DNA from: Alphaproteobacteria bacterium
Lineage (GTDB): Bacteria; Pseudomonadota; Alphaproteobacteria; MPNO01; UBA2964
NCBI GenBank assembly: GCA_012103315.1
Contig: WLWZ01000008.1
Coordinates: 124,001 to 188,000 of the forward strand
Length of the DNA: 64,000 nucleotides
Direction of reading: 5' to 3'
Of this stretch, positions 36,568 through 45,025 are shown piece by piece. Below the pieces are notes generated by a model. That model was not told the origin of the DNA. It saw only the letters and a list, made by a program, of their open reading frames with translations, and made no database searches. The translations under genes were made by a program, and so were the position numbers. How positions within the stretch are numbered: position 1 is the stretch's first letter; each line of letters begins with the position of its first letter.

Positions 36568-37182
36568 TTAACGTCGCAGGGAAGGATCCTGCAACGTCAT
36601 ATCCTGTCCAGGTGGCGCGTCATCAAGAGCATCTTCCAATGATGCCACCGGACGCCAATTTTCAGCGGGACACGCCTCTTCATTGGGACCGACCTGATCC
36701 AGGAGACAATAGATTTCAAGGAAATGGCCATCCGGGTCACGGAATTCAACCGCCACTTGGCAGCCAGCGCGACGCCGCCCGGAAAACTCGATATGAACAT
36801 TATTTTTTTCAAGATGATCACGCGCCTGAAAAACTTCATCCAGCGTTTCAACCTGAAAGGCCATGTGATGCATCTCGGTATTATCGACCACCCGTTCCAA
36901 TCCGCCGACCAGCGCCACGCCATGATGATCATTGTTGAACCGCATGAAAACCATACGGCCCGGCATCATGCTTTCTGGATAGGTATCCGAAACACGAAAG
37001 CCCAACACTTGTGTGTAAAACGCGGTGGAACGGTCAACGTCTTTGACGTTCAAGACCACATGGCCAATCTTGGTAATGTCGAATGGCATGTCTGCCGGCG
37101 GCACCATTTTCCGGAGCACCTGCATATCGGGGGCCTCAAGAGATTCCTGATCGACAAAATCCCGCTTGAACTGTTTAGCCAT
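36568..37182 (-). CDS. VOC-family metalloprotein (glyoxalase/dioxygenase-like)
   Basis: A 204-aa protein with two beta-alpha-beta-beta-beta units of the vicinal oxygen chelate fold. Likely metal ligands are the His in IGHVVLNVKDVDRSTAFY, the His in HHMAFQVETLD and the Glu in DPDGHFLEIYC. Family members include extradiol dioxygenases and glyoxalases. A 25-residue C-terminal tail has no obvious role. It sits between the rhodanese and radical SAM genes with gaps of 12 and 13 bp. GGGAG precedes the ATG. Confidence 0.85.
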   Translation of the reverse strand: MAKQFKRDFVDQESLEAPDMQVLRKMVPPADMPFDITKIGHVVLNVKDVDRSTAFYTQVLGFRVSDTYPESMMPGRMVFMRFNNDHHGVALVGGLERVVDNTEMHHMAFQVETLDEVFQARDHLEKNNVHIEFSGRRRAGCQVAVEFRDPDGHFLEIYCLLDQVGPNEEACPAENWRPVASLEDALDDAPPGQDMTLQDPSLRR

Positions 37183-37194
37183 CGGTAAGTCTCC

Positions 37195-38010
37195 CTATTC
37201 TATCGGTACGTCTGGGTCATTGCCCCACTCGGACCAAGAACCGTCATACCCTTTGATATTGGTATAGCCCAGTGACTTGAGCACCATATAGGTATGCGAA
37301 GACCGGTGATGGGTTTGGCAGTGAGCGATAATTTCCTTATCAGGAGTCACACCAAGATCGGTCAACATGGCGGTTATCTCGTCGGCAGACTTGAGCCGAA
37401 TATTACGATCCCGATCTATCGCCAACATCCAGTCAAAATTAACGGCGCCCGGGATATGACCACCGCGCGCCGCACGCATATCGTCCCCGGAATATTCCGC
37501 GGGTGTCCGACAATCGAGCACAACGACATTGTCATCATCGAGATGCTCTAGAATATAATTCTTCTCCGCCAGTGCCCCGTCGCCAATCGACACCGCATAG
37601 TCGCCCGGGGTCGGCGCATTTGCTTCGGTTTCACGCGGATGACCCTCTCCACCCCAACTATGAAAACCACCATTGAGCAGCGATGCGTTTGGGTGGCCGA
37701 CAACATCGAGTGTCCACAAGAAGCGGCTGGCCTTGCCGGTGCCTTCAGTGTCATAGGCTACGACGTGATGATCACGCGTGAGACCGATACCTGACAGGGC
37801 AGCCGATAGCTGTTCAGCGCTGGGGAGAGTGCCCATTGCGGGGGGCCGCGGCCCAATCAAAGACGCAAAGGAGAGATTGACCGCGCCCGGAACATGGCCC
37901 TCGGCATAGAGCCCAGGCTCATTCAAATCGACAATCAATAGACCATCGGCTCCCAGCGCCGCTTCTAGCTCGGCGGGTTCGACAATCAAAGGCAGTAAAG
38001 GTTCAACCAT
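37195..38010 (-). CDS. Two-domain rhodanese-type sulfurtransferase
   Basis: A 271-aa protein of two rhodanese domains. The N-terminal, inactive-type domain has GHVPGAVNL; the second has LDCRTPAEYSGDD, ARGGHIPGAVNFDW and the active loop AHCQTHHRSSHTY, with the catalytic Cys in CQTHHRS. Such enzymes move sulfane sulfur between donors and thiols or proteins. As the first gene of the rhodanese-VOC-radical SAM operon it could deliver sulfur to the pathway; this is inferred. Confidence 0.87.
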   Translation of the reverse strand: MVEPLLPLIVEPAELEAALGADGLLIVDLNEPGLYAEGHVPGAVNLSFASLIGPRPPAMGTLPSAEQLSAALSGIGLTRDHHVVAYDTEGTGKASRFLWTLDVVGHPNASLLNGGFHSWGGEGHPRETEANAPTPGDYAVSIGDGALAEKNYILEHLDDDNVVVLDCRTPAEYSGDDMRAARGGHIPGAVNFDWMLAIDRDRNIRLKSADEITAMLTDLGVTPDKEIIAHCQTHHRSSHTYMVLKSLGYTNIKGYDGSWSEWGNDPDVPIE

Positions 38011-38097
38011 CTAGCAGATCTTTCTTATAAGAGAATTCATTGCGCGCATCCTATCTTATGGCGATACAGGGAGAAAGAAGCAGAATGGAAGCGCCCT

Positions 38098-39492
38098 TCA
38101 AAACCCCGTGTAAAATATAGCGGTGCCTAAAACAGTCGAAACAGCGAGTGTCGGGATCATACCGACTTTAAAGCGCAGCATCGCAACCATTGCCGCAACG
38201 GCGAGAATGACGGCGGCGATTTCAACAGTGTTCCAAACAGGTACATAAAGTCGCAACGGACCGAAATTTTGTTCCTCGACTTTTTCAAATGCTACATGGA
38301 GCCCAAACCAAACTGCGAGATTGAGCACCACACCAACGATGGCAGCCGTAATCGCTGACAGGGCTGCCGACAGTGATTTGTTGCCCCGCAGAGATTCGAT
38401 GTAAGGCCCACCGAGGAAAATCCACAGGAAGCACGGCACAAAGGTCACCCAGGTCGTAATCGCCGCCCCCAGGACACCGGCCAGCATCGGATCGAGCATT
38501 CCTGGATTTCTGTAGGCGCCCATAAACCCGACAAACTGCACAACCATGATGAGCGGTCCCGGCGTGGTTTCCGCCATGCCAAGGCCGTCAAGCATCTCCC
38601 CGGGAGCCAGCCAGCCATAAGTCGATACCGCCTGCTGCGCGACATAGGCCAATACCGCATAGGCCCCGCCAAAAGTAACGACCGCCATCTTGCTAAAAAA
38701 CAGGCTTTCCTGTGTGAAGACGTTGTTCATACCCATCCAGGCAATCAGGACTGTGACGGGACCCAGCCACAGCACGAGACAAAGCGACGTCACTCTTATC
38801 GCCCGCGCCAGGGACGGTTTCGTATGGTTCAACTTTCCAGCGGCTTCCGCGGCGTCAATAACATCATTTTCCGTCGTTTCTGCCTCGCCATGACCACCAC
38901 CCCCAGAGAAGATCATGGGGTTCACGCGGCCACCGATATAGCCAATAACCGCCGCGGCAATCACAATCACCGGGAAAGGAACGGCAAAGAAGAAGATCGC
39001 AACAAACGCAGTGACAGCGATGGCGATCATTAGGTTGTTGGTAAGCGCCCGGCTACCGATCCGTAAAACGGCCTGAACCACGACCGCCAACACCGCTGCT
39101 TTGATGCCAAAGAAAATAGCCTGAACAATCGAGAGGTCATTGAACCCCGCATAGAGAACGCTGAGCGCCAGGATAACGACGGCACCCGGCACGATAAATA
39201 ACGTCCCAGCAACGAGACCACCCCAGGTTCTATGCAACAGCCAGCCTATATACGTCGCGAGCTGCTGCGCTTCGGGTCCGGGCAACAGCATGCAGTAATT
39301 TAGAGCATGCAAAAACCGGCCTTCGCTAATCCACTTTTTGTCTTCAACCAGCACTCGGTGCATCAGAGCGATTTGGCCCGCAGGACCACCAAAGCTAAGG
39401 AGTGCGATTTTAGTCCACGCCCCCAAAGCTTCACGGAAGCTGACGCCGATAATCCCACTTCGGTCTTTCTCTTCCGAGTTGCTTTCCGACAT
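38098..39492 (-). CDS. chrA: Chromate transporter family protein (long form)
   Basis: A 464-aa integral membrane protein with two CHR domains. The first has the signature LLSFGGPAGQIALMHRVLVEDKKWIS and NYCMLLPGPEAQQLATYIGWL; the second has MAVVTFGGAYAVLAYVAQQAV and MLDGLGMAETTPGPLIMVVQFVGF. This is the long-chain ChrA type, an exporter of chromate or another anion coupled to the membrane gradient. The substrate is not certain; such genes are often found with sulfur metabolism. It is divergent from the molybdenum hydroxylase operon. Confidence 0.88.
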   Translation of the reverse strand: MSESNSEEKDRSGIIGVSFREALGAWTKIALLSFGGPAGQIALMHRVLVEDKKWISEGRFLHALNYCMLLPGPEAQQLATYIGWLLHRTWGGLVAGTLFIVPGAVVILALSVLYAGFNDLSIVQAIFFGIKAAVLAVVVQAVLRIGSRALTNNLMIAIAVTAFVAIFFFAVPFPVIVIAAAVIGYIGGRVNPMIFSGGGGHGEAETTENDVIDAAEAAGKLNHTKPSLARAIRVTSLCLVLWLGPVTVLIAWMGMNNVFTQESLFFSKMAVVTFGGAYAVLAYVAQQAVSTYGWLAPGEMLDGLGMAETTPGPLIMVVQFVGFMGAYRNPGMLDPMLAGVLGAAITTWVTFVPCFLWIFLGGPYIESLRGNKSLSAALSAITAAIVGVVLNLAVWFGLHVAFEKVEEQNFGPLRLYVPVWNTVEIAAVILAVAAMVAMLRFKVGMIPTLAVSTVLGTAIFYTGF

Positions 39493-39602
39493 CTGTTTAG
39501 CCCAAACGTTTATTTCTCTTGGAAACTAACACGCATTAATGCCTAAACCGACAAGCTGATTCATATGTTTTTGGATACAGGACCTTGAAATTGATTGAGT
39601 TA

Positions 39603-39628
39603 CATATTGTTTACTACCCAACAATATG
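39603..39628. promoter_or_regulatory. Palindromic operator-like site CATATTGT-N10-ACAATATG
   Basis: Two perfect 8-bp arms with a 10-bp spacer sit in the 206-bp divergent gap between chrA and the molybdenum hydroxylase operon, about 70 bp before its first ATG. Spacing fits a dimeric helix-turn-helix regulator (for example MarR- or TetR-like). No regulator gene adjoins it. Confidence 0.5.
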
Positions 39629-39698
39629 ATATCGAAGGGTTTCTGGACCTAATTGGCCTAAAAGCCCTGATATTCGCCCCAAAATAAGGTGGGAGCCG

Positions 39699-40184
39699 AT
39701 GAAAAACTTTATTTCAATGACGCTTAATGGCCGCAGTCGCGATGACGCGGTACCCGGGAATATGTTGCTCGTGGATTTCCTACGGGAAACTGTTGGAATG
39801 ACCGGCACCAAGATCGGCTGCGATGGTGGGGAGTGTGGGTGCTGCACCGTGCTGATTGACGGAAAACCGCGCCACGCCTGTCTCACTTTGGCAGCATCCT
39901 GCGACGGCACCGAAGTCGAAACCATTGAATCACTTGAAACCGGCGGTCGTCTCTCGGCGATCCAGCGTGGTTTCCATGAAAAACTCGGCGCCCAATGCGG
40001 TTTCTGCACGCCCGGCATGGTGATGGCTGCGGAAGGACTCCTGCGCGAAAACGCTAATCCAAACGAAGATGAAATACGACAAGGTATGGCCGCCAATATC
40101 TGCCGCTGCACCGGCTATGTAAAAATCATTGAATCCGTTCAGGCCGCCGCCGAGGAAATCGCCTCGAAGGAGGATGCCGCATGA
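39699..40184 (+). CDS. Molybdenum hydroxylase small 2x[2Fe-2S] subunit
   Basis: A 161-aa subunit of the xanthine dehydrogenase family. It has the plant-ferredoxin-type cluster (C41, C46, C49, C61 in CDGGECGCC and HAC) and the helical-domain cluster (C100, C103, C135, C137 in CGFCTPG and ICRCTGY). It relays electrons between the molybdopterin and FAD subunits. The ribosome binding site AGGTGGGAG precedes the ATG. Its end overlaps the large subunit start by 4 bp (ATGA). Confidence 0.93.
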   Translation: MKNFISMTLNGRSRDDAVPGNMLLVDFLRETVGMTGTKIGCDGGECGCCTVLIDGKPRHACLTLAASCDGTEVETIESLETGGRLSAIQRGFHEKLGAQCGFCTPGMVMAAEGLLRENANPNEDEIRQGMAANICRCTGYVKIIESVQAAAEEIASKEDAA

Positions 40185-42523
40185 ATGAGACCATGCCCAT
40201 CGATCCTGAAAAGGTCGAACCCGTAAAATCAGTTGGCGTCCCCATGCCGCTGGTCGACGGCCCCGAAAAAGTATCTGGCAAAGCAAACTACACCGCAGAC
40301 TTTATGGAACTCGACGCGCTCGTCGGTCGCATTCTCCGCTCGCCGGTTGCCCATGCCGAAATCCTAAGCATCGACACCGCCGCCGCTGAAGCCCTCCCAG
40401 GCGTCGAAGCTTTAGTCACCGGCGCTGACTTTGTCGGCCAGTTTGGCGTTCTGCCAATTGCCCGGACGGAGTGGCCGATTGCCCGCGACCGAGTGCGCTA
40501 TCGTGGCGAACCAATTGCCGCCGTTGCGGCGATAGATGTCGAGACCGCCCAGAAAGCGCTCGATCTCATTGAATTCGAATATACGGAACTACCGGCCTAT
40601 TTCACGGCAGACGATGCGATAGCCGAGGGCGTCACGCCTCTGCATGAAAAACGCCCCAACAATGTCGAACGCCATGTTGAATATGATCTAGGCGAAGTTG
40701 ACAAAGGGTTTGAAGACGCCGACCTGATCCGTGAAGGCACATATGACTGCGCTGAGGTTTGCCAGGTGCAGACCGAACCGCATGCCGCCCTCGCCGCCTA
40801 TGATGGCGAACGCGATCAGCTCACCGTTCATGCCAGCACCCAAGTGCCGTACTACGTACATCTCATGCTTGAGCAAACACTCGGCATGCCAAAGTCCAAA
40901 ATTCGCGTCATCAAACCCCATATCGGTGGTGGGTTTGGCTCCCGAACCGAGTGCCTGCATGTTGAACTCGTCGCGAGCGCGCTGGCCCGTAAATGCAATG
41001 GCACTGTTCGGATCATTCTGAGCCGCGAAGAGACCTTTGTTACCCATCGTGGGCGCCCGGAACAAAAAACCACCCTCAAAATAGGCATGTCCAAAGATGG
41101 TCGGATTACCGCTGTTGATACGACGACGACGCAGCATGGTGGTGCTTATGCCGGCTATGGGACAGTCACCATCCTTTATTCAGGATCGATGGTCTTCGCG
41201 CTCTATGACATTCAGAATGCGCGCTATAACGGCTATCGCGTCCTGACCAATACCCCACCTTGTGGTGCTTTTCGCGGACACGGCACGGTCAACGTACGCT
41301 TTGCATTTGAAAGCCTGATGGACGATATGGCCACCGAGCTTGGTCTCGATCCGTTTGAAGTCCGCCGCAAAAATCTGCTCAAAGCCCCAACTTTCACCGC
41401 CAATGATTTGATGGTGAACAGTTATGGCCTGCCGGAATGTCTCGACATCGTGGAAAAAGCCAGCGGTTGGAAAGACCGCAAGGGCAAGCTGGAACCTTAT
41501 CGTGGTCTCGGCATCGCCTGCTCCCATTATGTTAGTGGTGCCTCGAAGCCGGTGAACTGGACCGGAGAACCGCACGCTACCGTCAACATCAAGCTCGATT
41601 TCGATGGCAGCCTGACGATCCTGACCGGCGCCCCGGAGATCGGACAAGGATCGAGCACCATTCTCACGCAATGTGTTGCCGAAGTTCTAGGCCTCGACGT
41701 AACCCGTATCCGCATTCTCACGTCGGACAGTCTGGTCACGCCGAAAGATAATGGCGCCTACTCCTCTCGCGTCACCTATATGGTTGGCAACGCCGCCATT
41801 GATGCCGCGACGAACCTCAAGGCGATCCTGACGGAAGCGGCTGCCCGTAAGATGGATGTCCAGCCAGAAGATGTTGAATGTCTCGGCGAGGTCTATCGCG
41901 CCGGGTCGCAAGATCAGGGGATGACCTTCGAGGAGGTTGTCATTGCAGCGTTGGAAGGCACTGGCACCATCACAGCCCGGGGCAATTTTGACACCATCCC
42001 CGAAAGCTGGGGCGGTGATAAATATCGCGGTGCCGCCATCGGTGGCTCCATGGCATTTTCCTATGCTGCGCAGGTTGTCGAGATAGCCATCGACCCGGAT
42101 ACCGCCGATATCCACGTCGAAAAAGTTTGGGTCGCGCACGATTGCGGCAAAGCATTGAACCCACTCTCCGTCGAAGGCCAAATCGAAGGTTCAGTCTGGA
42201 TGGGAATGGGGCAGGCGATGACCGAAGAAACCCGTTATCATAATGGACTCGGGATAACCGGTAACATGCTGGATTACCGCGTGCCGACGATTATCGAGAG
42301 CCCACCGATTGAAACCCATATCGTTGAATCCATCGATCCGCATGGCCCGTTTGGCGCCAAGGAAGCGGGCGAAGCATCGCTTGCAGGGTTCCTGCCTGCC
42401 CTGACCAATGCCATCGCCGATGCGCTGGACATTCGCGTCTCCGAACTGCCAATCACCCCCGACCGGCTGATGGAAATCATGGAAGACAAGAAAAAAGAAG
42501 CCAGCAAGAAGGTGGATGCATAA
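40181..42523 (+). CDS. Molybdopterin-binding large subunit, 4-hydroxybenzoyl-CoA-reductase-like
   Basis: A 780-aa catalytic subunit with VDGPEKVSGKANYTADF at the start of the N-terminal domain and the cofactor-binding motifs HIGGGFGSRTE, CGAFRGHGTVN, EIGQGSSTILTQ, AYSSR and GPFGAKEAGEASL, in which the Glu before the last Ala-Gly is the usual catalytic base. The family oxidises or reduces heterocycles, aldehydes, CO or aromatic CoA thioesters. With the special beta subunit downstream, the 4-hydroxybenzoyl-CoA reductase branch is most likely, but the substrate has not been shown. It shares 1 bp (TAATG) with the next gene. Confidence 0.88.
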   Translation: MNETMPIDPEKVEPVKSVGVPMPLVDGPEKVSGKANYTADFMELDALVGRILRSPVAHAEILSIDTAAAEALPGVEALVTGADFVGQFGVLPIARTEWPIARDRVRYRGEPIAAVAAIDVETAQKALDLIEFEYTELPAYFTADDAIAEGVTPLHEKRPNNVERHVEYDLGEVDKGFEDADLIREGTYDCAEVCQVQTEPHAALAAYDGERDQLTVHASTQVPYYVHLMLEQTLGMPKSKIRVIKPHIGGGFGSRTECLHVELVASALARKCNGTVRIILSREETFVTHRGRPEQKTTLKIGMSKDGRITAVDTTTTQHGGAYAGYGTVTILYSGSMVFALYDIQNARYNGYRVLTNTPPCGAFRGHGTVNVRFAFESLMDDMATELGLDPFEVRRKNLLKAPTFTANDLMVNSYGLPECLDIVEKASGWKDRKGKLEPYRGLGIACSHYVSGASKPVNWTGEPHATVNIKLDFDGSLTILTGAPEIGQGSSTILTQCVAEVLGLDVTRIRILTSDSLVTPKDNGAYSSRVTYMVGNAAIDAATNLKAILTEAAARKMDVQPEDVECLGEVYRAGSQDQGMTFEEVVIAALEGTGTITARGNFDTIPESWGGDKYRGAAIGGSMAFSYAAQVVEIAIDPDTADIHVEKVWVAHDCGKALNPLSVEGQIEGSVWMGMGQAMTEETRYHNGLGITGNMLDYRVPTIIESPPIETHIVESIDPHGPFGAKEAGEASLAGFLPALTNAIADALDIRVSELPITPDRLMEIMEDKKKEASKKVDA

Positions 42524-43503
42524 TGGAGTTAATGCCTGAATTCGATCTGCACCGCCCGACTGCCGTTGAAGAGGCCGTAAAGCTTTGTAACGAAACAGAT
42601 GGTGCTCTTTATGTCGCTGGTGGCACTGACATGATCGTCAATGTCCGGCGCGGCATAGAACAGCCCACCGCGCTGATTGATCTCTCGGCCGTGGAAGAGC
42701 TTCAACAAATCACCGAAGACGCCGACGGATTACATATCGGTGCTGCTGTTACACTTGAGACTGTTTCCAATGACGTTCGCGTTCAGAAAGACTTCACAGC
42801 CGTCGCTGAAGCAGCAGCGGCAGTCGCCGGCCCAACCCATCAAAGCTACGGCACGGTTGGTGGCAATTTATGCCTCGACACACGATGCCTATTCTATAAC
42901 CAGTCAGAATGGTGGCGAAAATCGAACGATTATTGCCTAAAAAAGAACGGCACAATTTGTCATGTCGCCCCCGGCGGCAAGCGCTGCTTTGCTGCCTTCT
43001 CCGGTGATGTCGCCCCGGCAGCCCTCATCCATAATGCTGAGGTTGATCTGGTCGGCCCTAACGGTCGCCGCCGTGTACCGCTCACCGATATCTATCGCAA
43101 TGACGGCATGAACCATCTCGCTATTGAACCCGGCGAACTTCTGGCTGTTCTTCACCTGCCTAAATCTGAAGCAGGCCAACCAAGCACGTATGAAAAAGCC
43201 CGCGTGCGCGGATCGATTGATTTCCCACTCGCCGGAGCTGCCGTCTGGATCAAGCAGTCCAGCGGTAAAATCGACGAATTACGGATTGCCCTGACCGCCG
43301 TGAACCCATATCCGCATCTGATCAAAGGGCTAGAGAAATTCACAGGTGCCGTGCTCGACGATGCTGTTCTCGATGAGATTGCTGAAATTGTTCAAAGCCA
43401 GGCTAAACCAATGAAGACGACAACTGTTAAGCCGTGGTACCGGCGGCGCGTTGTTGGCTCCATTGCACGGCGGCTGACCAAACGTCTTTCAGAAGCCAGC
43501 TAG
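42523..43503 (+). CDS. FAD-binding subunit with extra 4Fe-4S loop (HcrB-like)
   Basis: A 326-aa FAD subunit. The FAD-binding motifs YVAGGTDMIVNVRRG and TVGGNLC are followed by an insertion with Cys at 122, 138, 146 and 155 (TRCLFYNQSEWW, NDYCLKKNGTICHVAPGGKRC). Plain xanthine dehydrogenase and CO dehydrogenase lack this; it is the mark of 4-hydroxybenzoyl-CoA reductase beta subunits, where those Cys hold a 4Fe-4S cluster used to feed low-potential electrons. The spacing C-x15-C-x7-C-x8-C is intact. This makes the operon a candidate reductase of aromatic acyl-CoA. Confidence 0.88.
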   Translation: MELMPEFDLHRPTAVEEAVKLCNETDGALYVAGGTDMIVNVRRGIEQPTALIDLSAVEELQQITEDADGLHIGAAVTLETVSNDVRVQKDFTAVAEAAAAVAGPTHQSYGTVGGNLCLDTRCLFYNQSEWWRKSNDYCLKKNGTICHVAPGGKRCFAAFSGDVAPAALIHNAEVDLVGPNGRRRVPLTDIYRNDGMNHLAIEPGELLAVLHLPKSEAGQPSTYEKARVRGSIDFPLAGAAVWIKQSSGKIDELRIALTAVNPYPHLIKGLEKFTGAVLDDAVLDEIAEIVQSQAKPMKTTTVKPWYRRRVVGSIARRLTKRLSEAS

Positions 43504-43561
43504 ACCCCGCAGATATTCTCGTCGTAACTTAATAGACACATAACCTTAGTGGGATGTGAAA

Positions 43562-44677
43562 ATGCGTGACGACGTCATAGAAAAACAGAAAACAGCGATG
43601 GCCGCGGCGGGGCTCGATTGCCTGGTCGCGATTTCACCAGAAAACTTTGCGTACACCACCGGCTTCGTCGTCCCTTCGCAACCACTCATGCGCTGGCGCC
43701 ATGCCATCTGCGCCGTTAACTCCGACGGAAAAACAGGCATCGTCGCGGTTGATATGGAAGAGACGACAGTCCGCGGCAAACTGCCTGATGCCGATATTCG
43801 CATCTGGGGCGAGTTCACCGACAAACCGATGAATGCGCTCGCCCAGTTGATCTCCGATCTCGGAGCGACTAATGGTAAAATCGGTCTCGAGATGAACTAC
43901 CTGCCAGCTGCGGATCATGAACATCTAAAGCGTCTTTTGCCTGGCGCGATGTTTGTCGCCGCAGACCCGATATTTGATCAGCTCCGCCAAATCAAAACGC
44001 CGGAAGAGATTAATCTGCTACGCCGCCTGTCGCGTATTTCTGATACCGCTATCGCGGCTTCCTTCGACGCAGTCAAAGCAGGTATGACGGAGATGGATAT
44101 GGCCGCTGCCCTGACCCGCAGCGTTTATGAACAGGGTGCGGAACATTTCAAGTTAATGATCGTCGCAACAGGACCGCGCTCGGAACTGCCTAATGTTGGC
44201 CCGACCGAACGCGTTCTTGAAGCAGGAGACATTTGCCGTGTGGAAATCTTCTCGATCATTGACGGCTATCATGCAGGCGTTTGCCGCACCGCCTCAGTCG
44301 AAGACCCACCAGAGAAAGCCGTCGAGATATGGAAAAACCTGGTTGAGTGCAAATACCGCGTACTGGACGCCATCAAACCTGGTGCCAGCGCCAAACATGT
44401 CTATGAAATTTTCCTTGAGAAATTTGGCGAGCTTGGTCTACCGCCGATCTCTTTCGTTGGGCACGGTATTGGACTGCATCTGCATGAAGACCCCTATCTC
44501 GGGAAGTATGACGATTACACATTAGAAGCTGGCATGGTGCTCGGCATCGAACCGCTCGTCTATCAATCCGGCCACGGCTTTGGGCTGCAACTGAAAGACA
44601 TGGTCACCGTCACCGAGACCAGCTCGGAACTACTCTCGGACGTCACTAATACCGATACGCTTTATCGCATCGGCTGA
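43562..44677 (+). CDS. M24-family protein, creatinase-like, with altered metal site
   Basis: A 371-aa pita-bread-fold protein with an N-terminal creatinase domain (AMAAAGLDCLVAISPENFAYTTGF). The C-terminal domain has GHGIGLHLHEDP and GIEPLV, keeping one His and one Glu of the five metal ligands, but the two Asp positions read Glu and Gly (VEIFSIIDGYHAGVCRT) and the last Glu reads Lys (QLKDMVTVT). Such loss is known in creatinase, which needs no metal. It is therefore probably a C-N hydrolase or a non-catalytic relative rather than an aminopeptidase. The start is the ATG at 43562 with GGGAT upstream; a GTG six bases earlier is too close to it. Confidence 0.8.
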   Translation: MRDDVIEKQKTAMAAAGLDCLVAISPENFAYTTGFVVPSQPLMRWRHAICAVNSDGKTGIVAVDMEETTVRGKLPDADIRIWGEFTDKPMNALAQLISDLGATNGKIGLEMNYLPAADHEHLKRLLPGAMFVAADPIFDQLRQIKTPEEINLLRRLSRISDTAIAASFDAVKAGMTEMDMAAALTRSVYEQGAEHFKLMIVATGPRSELPNVGPTERVLEAGDICRVEIFSIIDGYHAGVCRTASVEDPPEKAVEIWKNLVECKYRVLDAIKPGASAKHVYEIFLEKFGELGLPPISFVGHGIGLHLHEDPYLGKYDDYTLEAGMVLGIEPLVYQSGHGFGLQLKDMVTVTETSSELLSDVTNTDTLYRIG

Positions 44678-44701
44678 AAACAGCTACATAAGGAAGTCGC
44701 C

Positions 44702-44992
44702 ATGAAACGATACATGCTGTTGCATTTTGGATTCGAGAAACCAACACCAGATATTATGACCGCCTGGAAGAACTGGTTTGAATCAATTGCTGACATAACT
44801 GTTGAAAATGGCGGTTTCCACGGTGGCGCGCGAGAAATCTCGCATGATGGCAGCAAAGACATCACTATGGGCGCAGGGTCGATTACCGGCTATTCAATTA
44901 TCAATGCAGTGAGCCTGGAAGAGGCTGAACAAATCGCAGCGCAAAACCCTTTTATCGAGAGCATCCGAGTCTATGAAATTGTGACTGGATAA
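44702..44992 (+). CDS. YCII-related small protein
   Basis: A 96-aa protein of the YCII/DGPF fold (ferredoxin-like): KRYMLLHFGFEKP, then AWKNWFESIA, GGAREISHDGSK, and AVSLEEAEQIAAQNPFIESIRVYEI. The family is small and mostly of unknown function, with some members acting as dehydratase-like enzymes or in stress. AAGGAAG precedes the ATG. It follows the M24 gene by 24 bp and probably shares its transcript. Confidence 0.8.
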   Translation: MKRYMLLHFGFEKPTPDIMTAWKNWFESIADITVENGGFHGGAREISHDGSKDITMGAGSITGYSIINAVSLEEAEQIAAQNPFIESIRVYEIVTG

Positions 44993-45025
44993 GACTGTTC
45001 ACATATATCGCCAAGTTTTCCAACA

